Notes under the pieces: model-generated
What the model was told of the DNA's origin: nothing
The model's input: the letters and a program-made list of their open reading frames with translations, nothing else
Databases searched by the model: none
NCBI GenBank assembly: GCA_031278895.1
Contig: JAITJN010000037.1
Coordinates: 35,724 to 99,723 of the forward strand
Source of the DNA: Candidatus Endomicrobiellum guadaloupense
GTDB lineage: Bacteria > Elusimicrobiota > Endomicrobiia > Endomicrobiales > Endomicrobiaceae
DNA length: 64,000 bases
Reading direction: 5' to 3'
Shown here: positions 10,487 to 20,646 of the stretch, piece by piece
How positions within the stretch are numbered: position 1 is the first letter of the stretch
Layout of the letters: every line of letters starts with the position of its first letter
Program-made: the position numbers and the translations under genes

Positions 10487-12586
10487 ATGAAAAAAGTTTA
10501 TTTAGCTTTTTTGTGGCATCAACATCAGCCCATGTATAAAAATCCTATTACAGGGATTTATGAGCTTCCATGGGTAAGACTTCACGCTACTAAAGATTAT
10601 TATGACATGGTTGCAATCCTTGACGGTTTTCCTAAAATAAAGTCCAACATAAACTTAGTTCCATCTTTGTTAATGCAGCTTGAGGAATATGCTTCAGGCA
10701 AAGCTAAAGACAAATTTATGGACTTAACTTTAAAAGATGCTAAACTTTTGACAGATGATGAAAAGATGTTTATCTTGCCAAATTTCTTTTTATCCAATTT
10801 GGAAAATATGATTTTGCCGTTTTCTCGTTATTGTGAACTTTATAATAAAAAGAATCAAGCGCCGAATGGAAGTCTGTTTGAGGAGCAAGACTTTAGAGAT
10901 CTGCAAGTTTGGTTTAATTTGTCATGGTTTGACCCATATTGGCGCAAGACAGACGAGTTTATAAAGTATTTATATGATAAAGGAAAAGATTTTAGTGAGG
11001 ATGAAAAAAGAAAACTTATTGATAAACAGATTGAAATATGTGGGGAAGTAGTTTCTAAGCATAAAGAAGTTCAAGACAGAGGGCAAATTGAAGTTACCGT
11101 AACACCTTTTTATCACCCTATCCTTCCTCTACTTTGCGATACAGATGCTGCAAAGGAAGCAACACCTGAAATAATACTTCCGCGAAAAAGATTTATTCAT
11201 CCCGAAGACGCTTTATGGCATATTGAAAATGCTGTTTCTTATTATGAAAACCGCTTTGGTGTTAAACCATCGGGCATGTGGCCTTCAGAAGGTTCGCTGT
11301 CAAATGCTACCGTTGAACTTATTTCAGGAGCAGGCATAAAGTGGACAGCAACAGATGAGGCAGTTTTATTTAACAGCATGAAAGATATGTCAAACGATAG
11401 GAGACATTTATTTAAACCGTTCCAATTAAATATAAACGGTAAAAATTTAAACATAATTTTCAGAGATCATGGTCTTTCTGATTCAATAGGTTTTGTGTAT
11501 TCCAAATGGAATCCTCAGGATGCGGCAAATGATTTGATAGCTAAAATTAAAAATATTGGCAAATATGCTTCTTCTCTTTGTGACGCGCCACTTGTGTCTG
11601 TTATTTTAGATGGAGACAATTGTTGGGAATACTATAAGAATGATGGCTGGGATTTTTTGACAGCTCTTTACGAAAAACTGAGTGTTGATGAAGATATAGA
11701 AACAGTAAGAGTAAGTGAGTATCTTACAAAATTTCCTCCAAGAGATGTAATAACAAATTTAACGGCAGGATCTTGGATTAATGGGAATTTTGGTGTTTGG
11801 ATAGGAAGTAGTGAGGATAATAAATCTTGGGATTACTTATCCACTACACGAGATGTTTTATCAGAAAGATTAAAATCTGGAGGAGCATCTGATGTAAATG
11901 CAGCTTGGAATGCTTTGCATGCAGCAGAAGGCTCTGATTGGAACTGGTGGTATGGTGGTGAGCATTCTTCATTAAATAACACCGACTTTGATTTTTTATA
12001 CAGGCAACAATTGATAAAAGCGTATGAGTCTTTAGGTATAGTCGCTCCTGAGACATTATTTGAAACAATTGGAATCAACTCTAGTCAAAAATATGCGCTA
12101 ACCACTCCTGTTGTTATTTCACCAAAGATTGATGGGAAAGTTTCTGATTATGAGCAGTGGAGCAAATCAAGTTTTTATAAGACAGGCACAAGCGGCGCTA
12201 CAATGCATCAAGTCTCTACGATATTAAAATCTTTCAATTATGGCTTTGATACTAATAATTTGTATTTAAAAATTGATTTTAATGAAGAGTCGTTAACAAA
12301 TATTTCTTTAAAAATAATATTTTTAAAGCCCATAGAGATGTTTATAACTTTAAGTTTTAATTTAGGAAATGAAATTGTGGTTTTAGATGGGCAAGGAAAA
12401 ATCCTAAATATTGCAAAAGGCATGTTTAGCAAAAGCGTAGAACTAGCTTTGCCGCTTTCGTACTTAAATTTACCAGAGAAACATGATAATATAAAATTTA
12501 TGATAGCTGTAAATAAAAATAATTCTGAATTTGAAAGATGGCCTTATCAGTCTACTATAGAAATACCAAAACCAGCTGATGTTTAA
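10487..12586 (+). CDS. Glycoside hydrolase family 57 (alpha-amylase / glucanotransferase-like)
   Basis: MKKVYLAFLWHQHQPMYKNPITGIYELPWVRLHATKDYYDM; GH57 N-terminal signature and MWPSEGSLS motif. Confidence 0.9.
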   Translation: MKKVYLAFLWHQHQPMYKNPITGIYELPWVRLHATKDYYDMVAILDGFPKIKSNINLVPSLLMQLEEYASGKAKDKFMDLTLKDAKLLTDDEKMFILPNFFLSNLENMILPFSRYCELYNKKNQAPNGSLFEEQDFRDLQVWFNLSWFDPYWRKTDEFIKYLYDKGKDFSEDEKRKLIDKQIEICGEVVSKHKEVQDRGQIEVTVTPFYHPILPLLCDTDAAKEATPEIILPRKRFIHPEDALWHIENAVSYYENRFGVKPSGMWPSEGSLSNATVELISGAGIKWTATDEAVLFNSMKDMSNDRRHLFKPFQLNINGKNLNIIFRDHGLSDSIGFVYSKWNPQDAANDLIAKIKNIGKYASSLCDAPLVSVILDGDNCWEYYKNDGWDFLTALYEKLSVDEDIETVRVSEYLTKFPPRDVITNLTAGSWINGNFGVWIGSSEDNKSWDYLSTTRDVLSERLKSGGASDVNAAWNALHAAEGSDWNWWYGGEHSSLNNTDFDFLYRQQLIKAYESLGIVAPETLFETIGINSSQKYALTTPVVISPKIDGKVSDYEQWSKSSFYKTGTSGATMHQVSTILKSFNYGFDTNNLYLKIDFNEESLTNISLKIIFLKPIEMFITLSFNLGNEIVVLDGQGKILNIAKGMFSKSVELALPLSYLNLPEKHDNIKFMIAVNKNNSEFERWPYQSTIEIPKPADV

Positions 12587-12613
12587 GTATTATAAAATAT
12601 TTTGGAGAAATAA

Positions 12614-12904
12614 ATGAAAGTAAGAGAATTTGAGTTAAAGGGCAGAAAGTACTTGGGGTGTGAGGGGGAAATATCTTCTGGTAGTAACCTGGTTTTTATA
12701 AAAGGAAGTAATGGTTTTATAATGTGCAGTTATTTAAATCTTGAAACTGCTGAAAAAATGAATAATATTGCAGCTATTGTTACAGGTGTTAAAACTATTG
12801 ATGATATGTTAAAGAAAGATATATCAAACGCTACAACAAATGCTAAACAAATTGGAATTGTACCAGGGATTTCCGTGTTAGAAGCGCTTGATAAACTTAG
12901 TTAG
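12614..12904 (+). CDS. DUF1805 domain protein
   Basis: GSNLVFIKGSNGFIMCSYLNLETAEKMNNIAAIVTGVKTIDDML. Confidence 0.75.
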   Translation: MKVREFELKGRKYLGCEGEISSGSNLVFIKGSNGFIMCSYLNLETAEKMNNIAAIVTGVKTIDDMLKKDISNATTNAKQIGIVPGISVLEALDKLS

Positions 12905-12959
12905 TAATTATCTAAAATTGGACTTTAAGTACAAAAGAGGATAGAAGGAGCAAAAGTAA

Positions 12960-13000
12960 AATGAATCCGATGTAGTCAAAAGATCTATATCGGATTCATT
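12960..13000. other. Strong intergenic inverted repeat
   Basis: AATGAATCCGATgTA-(gtcaaaagatc)-TAtATCGGATTCATT, about 15 bp stem including one G.U, no U-tract. Confidence 0.75.
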
Positions 13001-13042
13001 GATCTGCAATAAGTAATTGCTTAAAAAAGTTAAAGAATTAAT

Positions 13043-13523
13043 TTATAAAACAAGTTCATAGATTGCTTTACTATTACTAGAGTGAACAAAACGGTTAGGG
13101 TGGCGCCAATAATTCTCATCTCCAGATTTAATAAATCCTTTAGTAGTAATATCGTTATAATCGTCAATAAAGATGGCAATGCAATCAATATCATCTAAAT
13201 AAACGTAAAGATTATGACCTTCTCTATACTACCTAAGAGTTTTCTGCCAGATTTTTCAAATATGTCACCACTTGAGGACCGTACCATATCTATACTAAAT
13301 GTTATTATTTTTGATGTAGTTAAATTTTTGAAAGTAAGCTCTCTAATATATTGGATGATATAATCTTTTTTGATACCAGTATTAGATTGTCTCCAATTTT
13401 AAAATCAAGATAACTACTACTAATAGCATAAGGTGAAGAAGTCCTTCCTGCCTTTTTCTCACAAGAACAAAACAAACATGCAACAAACAACATACAAAAA
13501 ATAAATGTAAAACCTTTTTTCAT
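13043..13523 (-). pseudogene. Frameshifted lipoprotein gene
   Basis: Intact lipobox start MKKGFTFIFCMLFVACLFCSC; after a frame change the strand continues as GHNLYVYLDDIDCIAIFIDDYNDITTKGFIKSGDENYWRHPNRFVHSSNSKAIYELVL*. Confidence 0.7.
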
Positions 13524-13733
13524 TTTATTTCTCCATAAATTTTAGAATCATCAATATAAGCTTATTTGATGTTTATATGTTTATAAGTATAGACATTTTA
13601 AAAAAAAGTTATTTTTTTTGAGAAATTTTTGAAAAAATTGATGTAATCACTAAGTTTATCGGCTAGTTCCCCCAAAAAAGAGGTTGTCCTATTTTAACTT
13701 TGAAATGACATCAACCCTACAAAAAATTGACAT

Positions 13734-13762
13734 TTGACATTAAGAAATAAAATATATACAAT
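13734..13762 (+). promoter_or_regulatory. Sigma70-type promoter of tRNA-fMet
   Basis: TTGACA (13734-13739), 17 bp spacer, TACAAT (13757-13762), tRNA starts 12 nt later. Confidence 0.75.
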
Positions 13763-13773
13763 AGTTTCACAGT

Positions 13774-13847
<74 letters not shown>

Positions 13848-13863
13848 TTTATAGAATTTTAAA

Positions 13864-13892
13864 ACGACCTCTTTGTAGGTTGTATTTTTTTT
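13864..13892 (+). terminator. Intrinsic terminator after tRNA-fMet
   Basis: ACGACCT-ctttgt-AGGTTGT followed by attttttttg. Confidence 0.75.
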
Positions 13893-14059
13893 GTAAAAGA
13901 GTTATCTTATTTTGTGTTCTAAATAAAGGAAGTTTTGTAGTGTTTTTTAATGATGCTTGTTCTACTCTATGTTGGGAAAAACCTGTAAAGAAGTGTGGAG
14001 TGTATAGTAAAAATTAATGTCGATACATTTTCTTAAATATAAATATATTGAGGTATAAA

Positions 14060-14623
14060 ATGATTATAGGCTTGACAGGTTCTTATTGTTCTGGGAAAGA
14101 TACAGTCGCCGATTATATATCAAAAAAACGTGGGTATAAGCATTTTTCTCTGTCTGATGTTATAAGAGACATAATGAAAAAAGCAGGAATTGATCCTATA
14201 AGAGAAAATCTAATTGTCTTTGGGACAAAACTTCGTGAGGAAAATGGTAATGGGATTTTGGCTAAAAAAGTCTTGGAAAAAGCTAAAGATGATGGTAAGT
14301 ATTGCATAACTTCAATAAGGCATTCAGAGGAGGTTAATGAGTTTAGGAAAAGAAATGATTTTATATTAGTAAATGTTGACGCTCCTCAGGATGTCCGTTT
14401 TAGAAGAATGCAGAAAAGAAAAAGACCTGGTGATCCCAAGACATTAGAGAAATTTATAGAGCTTGAAAAAAAAGAATGTCAAACTTCAGGTTCAGGACAA
14501 CAACTACGCAAAACTGGCAATATGGCAGACATTACCTTTATAAATGATTCTAACGATATAACAACATTGGAAGCTACTGTTGATAAATTTTTGGAAGATT
14601 TAGAAAATGAAAGAAGTATTTGA
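14060..14623 (+). CDS. Dephospho-CoA kinase-like / AAA family nucleoside kinase
   Basis: MIIGLTGSYCSGKDTVADYISKKRGYKHFSLSDVIRDIMKK; P-loop GSYCSGKDT. The track start (14048) is a TTG overlapping the RBS. Confidence 0.75.
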   Translation: MIIGLTGSYCSGKDTVADYISKKRGYKHFSLSDVIRDIMKKAGIDPIRENLIVFGTKLREENGNGILAKKVLEKAKDDGKYCITSIRHSEEVNEFRKRNDFILVNVDAPQDVRFRRMQKRKRPGDPKTLEKFIELEKKECQTSGSGQQLRKTGNMADITFINDSNDITTLEATVDKFLEDLENERSI

Positions 14624-15839
14624 TGTTGTAGTTGTTGGTGCTGGAGTTGCCGGCATGATGGCTGCTATAAAGGCTGGCGAACGCGGATTAAAAACTATAG
14701 TTTTGGAAAAAAAATCACGACCAGGAATAAAACTTTCAATTACTGGTAAAGGAAGATGTAATTTTACCAATAGTGCTTCTGTGAAAGAATTTATAAATTT
14801 GTTTCATAATGGCAAATTTTTATATAGCAGTTTTAATGCATTTTCAAACCTTGATGCAATTTCTTTCTTTGAAAATCTAGGTGTTCCTAGCAAACTTGAA
14901 AGAGGTGGAAGATATTTCCCTGTAAGCGACAAATCTCAAGATGTAGTTGACGCTTTAGTAAAAGAAGTTAAGAAGAGTTCTAAAATACTTACTTCATTTG
15001 ATGTAAAAGATGTAAAGAGAAATGATGACTTAACCTTTACAATTTCTTCTCTTAACAATTCAATAATATCAAAAAATTTAATTCTAGCGTGTGGCGGTGC
15101 TTCGTACCCTACAACTGGCTCCGACGGTTCCGGGTATGCTCTTGCAAAGTCTTTTGGGCATACTATAAAACAAGCAATTCCTGCATTAGTACCTATAATT
15201 TTAGATAAAGAATATTTAAAAGACCTGCAAGGTTTAAAGTTAAAAAATGTTGAAACATCTGTTATTTTTGATGGAGAAAGTCTTGCCAAAGAGTTTGGCA
15301 AGATGGAGTTTACATCTTTTGGAGCAAGTGGTCCGATAATTTTAGCACTTAGTGGACTTATAGCTGAAGAAGTTTCCAGTAAAGATTTAATTTTATCCTT
15401 AAATTTAAAGCCTGCCCTTTCAAATGAACAGTTGAATCAAAGATTATTGAGAGAAATAGATAAATTTGGGCAGTATAATGTAAATATTATGCTTAAAGAA
15501 TTGCTTCCTGCACAAATAATAAGGCCATTTGTAAACTATTGCGGTATTAGTGGGACTAAAAAGTGTTCGCAGATTAGTAAACTTGAAAGAGAAAAAATAC
15601 TGAATGGATTCTTTAATTTCAGAATCAAAATATTAAAAACAAAAGATTTAAAAGAAGCTATAGTTACAAGAGGTGGTGTTGTTACAGACGAAATAAATCA
15701 AAAAACAATGGAGTCAAAATTAGTTCAGGGTCTCTATTTTTGTGGAGAAATTATAGATATTGATGCACCTACCGGCGGATTTAATTTACAGGCGGCATTT
15801 TCAACAGGTTGTTTAGTCGGGAGTTCAATAGGAAACTAA
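14607..15839 (+). CDS. NAD(P)/FAD-dependent oxidoreductase, HI0933/YhiN-like
   Basis: VVVVGAGVAGMMAAIKAGERGLKTIVLEKKSRPGIKLSITGKGRCNFTN ... GGVVTDEINQKTMESKLVQGLYFCGEIIDIDAPTGGFNLQAAFSTG. Confidence 0.9.
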   Translation: MKEVFDVVVVGAGVAGMMAAIKAGERGLKTIVLEKKSRPGIKLSITGKGRCNFTNSASVKEFINLFHNGKFLYSSFNAFSNLDAISFFENLGVPSKLERGGRYFPVSDKSQDVVDALVKEVKKSSKILTSFDVKDVKRNDDLTFTISSLNNSIISKNLILACGGASYPTTGSDGSGYALAKSFGHTIKQAIPALVPIILDKEYLKDLQGLKLKNVETSVIFDGESLAKEFGKMEFTSFGASGPIILALSGLIAEEVSSKDLILSLNLKPALSNEQLNQRLLREIDKFGQYNVNIMLKELLPAQIIRPFVNYCGISGTKKCSQISKLEREKILNGFFNFRIKILKTKDLKEAIVTRGGVVTDEINQKTMESKLVQGLYFCGEIIDIDAPTGGFNLQAAFSTGCLVGSSIGN

Positions 15840-15995
15840 ATGAGTAGAGGTATAAGAAAATGAAAGTCTAACTTAAACGCAAGCGGTGAAAGACTTAACA
15901 GAACTTGCCAGGAAATACTTTATTTCTGAAAATTTTTAAGTGGCGGAAAGGGAATTATTTGCTAGTTTGACTTTTAGATGTATTTTAAGTAGACT

Positions 15996-16069
15996 CTAAC
16001 GAAATAAAGTGAGTTAGGATGTTTTTGCGTTCCTAAAAATTCCCTCAAAGGGTGTTTTAGGGCGTTTTT
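15996..16069 (+). promoter_or_regulatory. Candidate attenuator/leader switch upstream of the split glutamate synthase operon
   Basis: Terminator hairpin CCTAAAA(16032-38)..CCCTcaaAGGG..TTTTAGG(16055-61) then gcGTTTTT; alternative pairing TTAGGA(16014-19)/TCCTAA(16031-36); upstream CTAAC(15996-16000)/GTTAG(16013-17). Confidence 0.5.
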
Positions 16070-16121
16070 ACATGTAAATACACATATGTTTAGATGTTGA
16101 TTTTTGCGTAGTGGAGGTCTA

Positions 16122-17213
16122 ATGTTAAAAGAAGGTGAATTACGTATTCCGTCAGGTTGTGCAATAAGCGGGATTATAGACAAGAAAGGTAACCGTTTTA
16201 GTGGTGGAGAAATTATTAAGTCTATTGCATTAATGCATGAAAGGTCAAACGGGTTAGGTGGCGGTTTTGCAGCTTATGGTATTTACCCTCAATATAAAGA
16301 ACTTTATGCTTTCCACATTTTTTACGATAGTCTAAGCGTTAAAACCCAAGTAGAAGACTTCCTTACAAAGCATTTTGAGATAGAAAGTGCTGGAAACATT
16401 CCTACAAAATCAGTCCCAAATATAAAAGATCAACCTTTAATATGGCGTTATTTTGTTTCTCCAAGAATTTACATGTCTAAAGAAGAAATCATAGATGAAG
16501 ATGAATTTACTTCAAGATGTGTGATCAAGATAAATAAAGAATATATTGGCGCCTATGTTTTTTCAAGTGGTAAAAATATGGGGACTTTTAAAGGTGTAGG
16601 ATACCCTGAAGATATTGGCGAATTTTTTATGTTGGATAGATATGAAGCTTATATGTGGACTGCACATGGAAGATTTCCTACAAATACTCCAGGCTGGTGG
16701 GGTGGATCTCATCCTTTTACAATGCTTAATTGGTCCGTAGTACACAATGGCGAGATATCTTCTTATGACGCCAACAGACGTTTTGTTGAAATGTTTGGTT
16801 ATAGATGTACTCTGCAGACGGACACGGAAGTAATAACGTATCTTTTTGATTTGCTTGTAAGAAAGCATAAAATGCCAATGGATAAAGCTATAAAAGTAGT
16901 AGCATCTCCTTTTTGGGACAATATAGAAAGAGAAAATAAAAAAACTCAAAATGAACTTAAGAGTATAAGAGCTGTATATGCTAACGCTCTTATAAACGGA
17001 CCTTTTTCAATAATTTTAGGTTGCCAGAAAGGTATGGTAGCGCTAAACGATAGGATAAAACTTCGTTCTATGGTTGCAGCAGAAAAAGGCGACAGAACTT
17101 ATGTTGCAAGCGAAGAGAGTGCTATAAAGATAATATGCGATAATCCAGATAGAATTTGGTCGCCAAAAGGCGGAGAAGCTATTATTGCTTTATTGGAATG
17201 TGAAAATAAATGA
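16122..17213 (+). CDS. Split glutamate synthase, class II glutamine amidotransferase domain subunit
   Basis: Starts ATG 16122 after ggaggtct; CAISGIIDKKGNRFSGGEIIKSIALMHERSNGLGGGFAAYG; WTAHGRFPTNTPGWWGGSHPF...HNGEISSY. Confidence 0.88.
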   Translation: MLKEGELRIPSGCAISGIIDKKGNRFSGGEIIKSIALMHERSNGLGGGFAAYGIYPQYKELYAFHIFYDSLSVKTQVEDFLTKHFEIESAGNIPTKSVPNIKDQPLIWRYFVSPRIYMSKEEIIDEDEFTSRCVIKINKEYIGAYVFSSGKNMGTFKGVGYPEDIGEFFMLDRYEAYMWTAHGRFPTNTPGWWGGSHPFTMLNWSVVHNGEISSYDANRRFVEMFGYRCTLQTDTEVITYLFDLLVRKHKMPMDKAIKVVASPFWDNIERENKKTQNELKSIRAVYANALINGPFSIILGCQKGMVALNDRIKLRSMVAAEKGDRTYVASEESAIKIICDNPDRIWSPKGGEAIIALLECENK

Positions 17214-18715
17214 ACTTAAAATTTGATAGCCCATTATTTGAAGTAATAAGAGATGAGAAGAAGTGCATAAAATGCAAAACCTGTGTTTTAGAGTGCTCAA
17301 ATAAAGTTCATTCATATGATGAGAAGAAAGATATTTTTAAAGCTGATGATATGAAATGTGTCAACTGCCATAGATGTGTGGCTTTATGTCCGACAAAAGC
17401 ATTGATTATAAAAAAATATCCTCTTGAATTTAGAGAGAATGCTGTTTGGACAGAGTCTGCTATAAAAGAAATTTTTAAACAGTCTCAAAGTGGTGGAGTA
17501 TTGCTTTCAAGTATGGGAAATCCAAATCCTTCCCCAATTTATTGGGATAAAATGCTTTTAAATGCCAGTCAAGTTACAAACCCTTCAATAGACCCATTAA
17601 GAGAGCCGATAGAAACAAAAGTTATGATAGGCAGAAAGCCTGAAAAACTTGAGTTTGCCTCTAATGGGAAACTCATAACAAAAATGCCTCCTCAGGTTAC
17701 TTTAAATGTTCCAGTTATGTTTGCAGCTATGAGCTATGGGGCAATCTCACCGAATGCTCATGAAGCGCTTGCAAGAGCTGCAGAGGAACTAGGAATTTGT
17801 TATAACACTGGCGAAGGCGGATTAAATAAAGATTTTTATAAATATAGAAAAAATACCGTTGTTCAAGTGGCGTCTGGAAGATTTGGCGTGCATAAAGAAT
17901 ATTTAAATGCAGGCGTTGCAATAGAAATTAAGATAGGACAGGGAGCAAAACCTGGAATTGGTGGGCATTTACCTGGACGAAAAGTTTGTGAAGATGTTTC
18001 TACTACCAGAATGATACCAGTAGGTTCCGACGCTATATCTCCAGCTCTTCACCATGATATTTATTCAATTGAAGATTTAAGACAACTTATATATTCTTTA
18101 AAAGAAGTTACACATTATGAAAAACCCGTGTTTGTAAAAATTGCAGCTGTTCATAATGCTGCCGCTATATCTTCTGGTGCGCTAAGAGCAGGAGCTGATG
18201 CTATTGTGGTAGATGGATTTCGCGGAGGAACTGGAGCTGCTCCTACAAGAGTTAGAGATAATGTAGGGATTCCAATAGAGTTAGCGCTTGCTTCAATTGA
18301 TCAAAGATTAAGGGAAGAAGGAATAAGAAATCAAGGTTCTCTGTTAATTTCTGGCAGTATTAGGAACAGCGCTGATATAGTTAAAGCTATTGCACTTGGA
18401 GCTGATGCTGTTTGTATAGGTACAGCTGCGCTTATAGCGCTTGGTTGCCATATGTGTCGTACTTGTGTTACAGGCAAATGTAACTGGGGGATAGCGACAC
18501 AAGACCTAGAACTCGTAAAGAGATTAGAGCCTGATGTTATGTATAAGAGACTTGTAAATTTAGTTTCTGCATGGAATCATGAAATTCAAGAAATGCTTGG
18601 TGGAATGGGTATGAATGCTGTTGATAGTTTACGCGGGAATAGACTTATGCTTAGAGGTATAGATTTAAACCAAAAAGAATTGGAAATACTTGGAATAAAG
18701 TATGCTGGAGAGTAA
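17210..18715 (+). CDS. Split glutamate synthase, FMN-binding/ferredoxin subunit
   Basis: Two 4Fe-4S CxxCxxC motifs at N-term; GEGGLNKDFYKY, GQGAKPGIGGHLPG, GADAIVVDGFRGGTGAAP, GCHMCRTCVTGKC. Confidence 0.93.
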   Translation: MNLKFDSPLFEVIRDEKKCIKCKTCVLECSNKVHSYDEKKDIFKADDMKCVNCHRCVALCPTKALIIKKYPLEFRENAVWTESAIKEIFKQSQSGGVLLSSMGNPNPSPIYWDKMLLNASQVTNPSIDPLREPIETKVMIGRKPEKLEFASNGKLITKMPPQVTLNVPVMFAAMSYGAISPNAHEALARAAEELGICYNTGEGGLNKDFYKYRKNTVVQVASGRFGVHKEYLNAGVAIEIKIGQGAKPGIGGHLPGRKVCEDVSTTRMIPVGSDAISPALHHDIYSIEDLRQLIYSLKEVTHYEKPVFVKIAAVHNAAAISSGALRAGADAIVVDGFRGGTGAAPTRVRDNVGIPIELALASIDQRLREEGIRNQGSLLISGSIRNSADIVKAIALGADAVCIGTAALIALGCHMCRTCVTGKCNWGIATQDLELVKRLEPDVMYKRLVNLVSAWNHEIQEMLGGMGMNAVDSLRGNRLMLRGIDLNQKELEILGIKYAGE

Positions 18716-19457
18716 AAATATGAAAACGATAAATGCTTTAGATGTTCATTATCGTAAACTCAACGATTCTATAGATAGCGCAATTAAAGTTGATAAAAGT
18801 ATAACTTTAAATAATGTTTTTGGTCAGAGATATATAGGGAGAGGTTTACCAAAAGGCGTTAAAATTAAAATACATGGAATTCCCGGTAATGACATGTCTG
18901 CGTATATGGGCGGAGCCAAAATAGAAGTTTTGGGAAATGCACAAGATGCAATTGGAAATACCATGAATTCAGGCAGAATAATTATACATGGCAGATGTGG
19001 AGATACGTTGGGATATGCCATGAGAGGCGGAGAAATTTACGTTGAAGGAAATGTTGGATATAGAGTCGGCATTCATATGAAAGAATATAAAGATATGAAG
19101 CCTTTGATTGTTATCGGAGGAAAAGCTGGAGATTTTTTAGGTGAGTATATGGCAGGCGGATCTATTATTCTCTTAGGTCTTAATCTTGCAGAAGGAGAAG
19201 AAATAGTAGGAAGATTTTGTGCAACAGGAATACATGGTGGAAAAATATATATAAATGGCAATCCTGATAAATATAAATTTGGCAAAGAAGTTGAAAAAGT
19301 TTCTCTTACAGATGAAGATACTGCTTTTCTAAAAAAGCATATTGCCCTATATGCGAAATTTTTTAAAAAAGATTTATCCCATTTAAAGCTTGAATATTTC
19401 TCAAAATATATGACAGTTAACAAGAATCCGTATTCTAATATGTATTGCTCTAATTAA
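18702..19457 (+). CDS. Split glutamate synthase, GXGXG-domain subunit
   Basis: Repeated GxxxG motifs (GNAQDAIGNTMNSGRIIIHGRCGDTLGYAMRGGEIYVEGNVGYRVGIHMKEY). Immediately follows the FMN subunit. Confidence 0.9.
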   Translation: MLESKNMKTINALDVHYRKLNDSIDSAIKVDKSITLNNVFGQRYIGRGLPKGVKIKIHGIPGNDMSAYMGGAKIEVLGNAQDAIGNTMNSGRIIIHGRCGDTLGYAMRGGEIYVEGNVGYRVGIHMKEYKDMKPLIVIGGKAGDFLGEYMAGGSIILLGLNLAEGEEIVGRFCATGIHGGKIYINGNPDKYKFGKEVEKVSLTDEDTAFLKKHIALYAKFFKKDLSHLKLEYFSKYMTVNKNPYSNMYCSN

Positions 19458-19483
19458 TTTAAATATATGCAGAGGTTTAAGAG

Positions 19484-20623
19484 ATGAAAAATGATAGCTT
19501 TTTTTGCAAACAATACAAAAAGGCTTATTTAGAGCTTTCAAATGGCATTATTCTTGAAGGCAGAGCTATTGGGGCAGACGTTACTGTAAGCGGTGAAATG
19601 GTATTTAATACCGGCATGTTAGGTTATAGTGAGGCTATGACTGACCCTTCATATTTGGGCCAGATTTTAGTATTTAGTTTTTGTTTAATAGGGAATTACG
19701 GAATACCTTTCCCCGAAAACAGGGATTTTTTTTCGTCGCAAGGACATGAAAGCTCTTCAATAAAAACGCAAGGTATAATAGTTTCAGATATTTATGATTG
19801 GTGTCACCATCATGATGGTGGTATATCTCTTGACGATTGGATGAAAATGCAAGGCGTGCCTGGTATTGCTGGAATAGACACAAGATATTTAGTACAGATA
19901 ATAAGGAAAAGCGGAAATCTTTGGGGAAGAATTGTTTCTGAAGGAGCAAAACCACAAGATAAGAGTAAATTTGATTTCTTAAAAAATTTTAAAGATGGTG
20001 AGTATGTTGAGCCGTCGAAATATAATTTAATGTCGTCTGTATCAACTAAAGAAAGACAAATAATGGGTAAGGGATATAAAAGAGTTGCAGTTGTTGATTG
20101 TGGTGCAAAGTGGAATATTATGAGAATGATTATAGGAAGAGGCTGTGAAGTGGAAGTGTTGCCTTGGGATATGGATTTTTCAACAGTAAAATGTGACGGC
20201 TGGGTTATAAGCAATGGGCCTGGAGATCCTAAGAATACCGGGGATTTAGTTGAGAGAGTGAAAAAAGACATCTTAAATTCAAATAAACCTATTTTAGGAA
20301 TATGTCTCGGCCATCAAATTTTAGCGTTAGCTTCCGGAGCTAAAACTAAAAGATTAAGCCACGGGCACAGAAGCCACAATCAACCTGTTTTTTCTTTACC
20401 TAATAAAAAGGCTTATATGTCTAGCCAAAACCACAGATATGCTGTAGAGAAAAGTTCAATACAACCAGGTTGGAAACTTTGGTTTGAAAATGCCAATGAT
20501 GATTCTGTTGAAGGTTTAAAGCATAAAACAAAACCATTTATGTCAGTACAATTTCACCCTGAAGCTTCTAGCGGTCCAAACGATACATCTTGGATTATGG
20601 ATAAACTTGTAGAGTTGTTATAG
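19484..20623 (+). CDS. carA: Carbamoyl-phosphate synthase small subunit
   Basis: LSNGIILEGRAIGADVTVSGEMVFNTGMLGYSEAMTDPSYLGQI; GICLGHQILALASGA; class I GATase. Confidence 0.97.
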   Translation: MKNDSFFCKQYKKAYLELSNGIILEGRAIGADVTVSGEMVFNTGMLGYSEAMTDPSYLGQILVFSFCLIGNYGIPFPENRDFFSSQGHESSSIKTQGIIVSDIYDWCHHHDGGISLDDWMKMQGVPGIAGIDTRYLVQIIRKSGNLWGRIVSEGAKPQDKSKFDFLKNFKDGEYVEPSKYNLMSSVSTKERQIMGKGYKRVAVVDCGAKWNIMRMIIGRGCEVEVLPWDMDFSTVKCDGWVISNGPGDPKNTGDLVERVKKDILNSNKPILGICLGHQILALASGAKTKRLSHGHRSHNQPVFSLPNKKAYMSSQNHRYAVEKSSIQPGWKLWFENANDDSVEGLKHKTKPFMSVQFHPEASSGPNDTSWIMDKLVELL

Positions 20624-20646
20624 TTAAATGAAATGGAAATATATAA

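Noticed and set aside
14936-15301. Antisense ORFs such as 14936-15301, 19810-20271, 36260-36847, 37034-37537, 40274-40690, 51413-51916
   Set aside because: Shadow frames of well-identified conserved genes on the opposite strand.
19805-19820. Perfect 16-bp palindrome CACCATCATGATGGTG in carA
   Set aside because: Encodes HHHDGG within the carA reading frame; probably coincidental coding palindrome.
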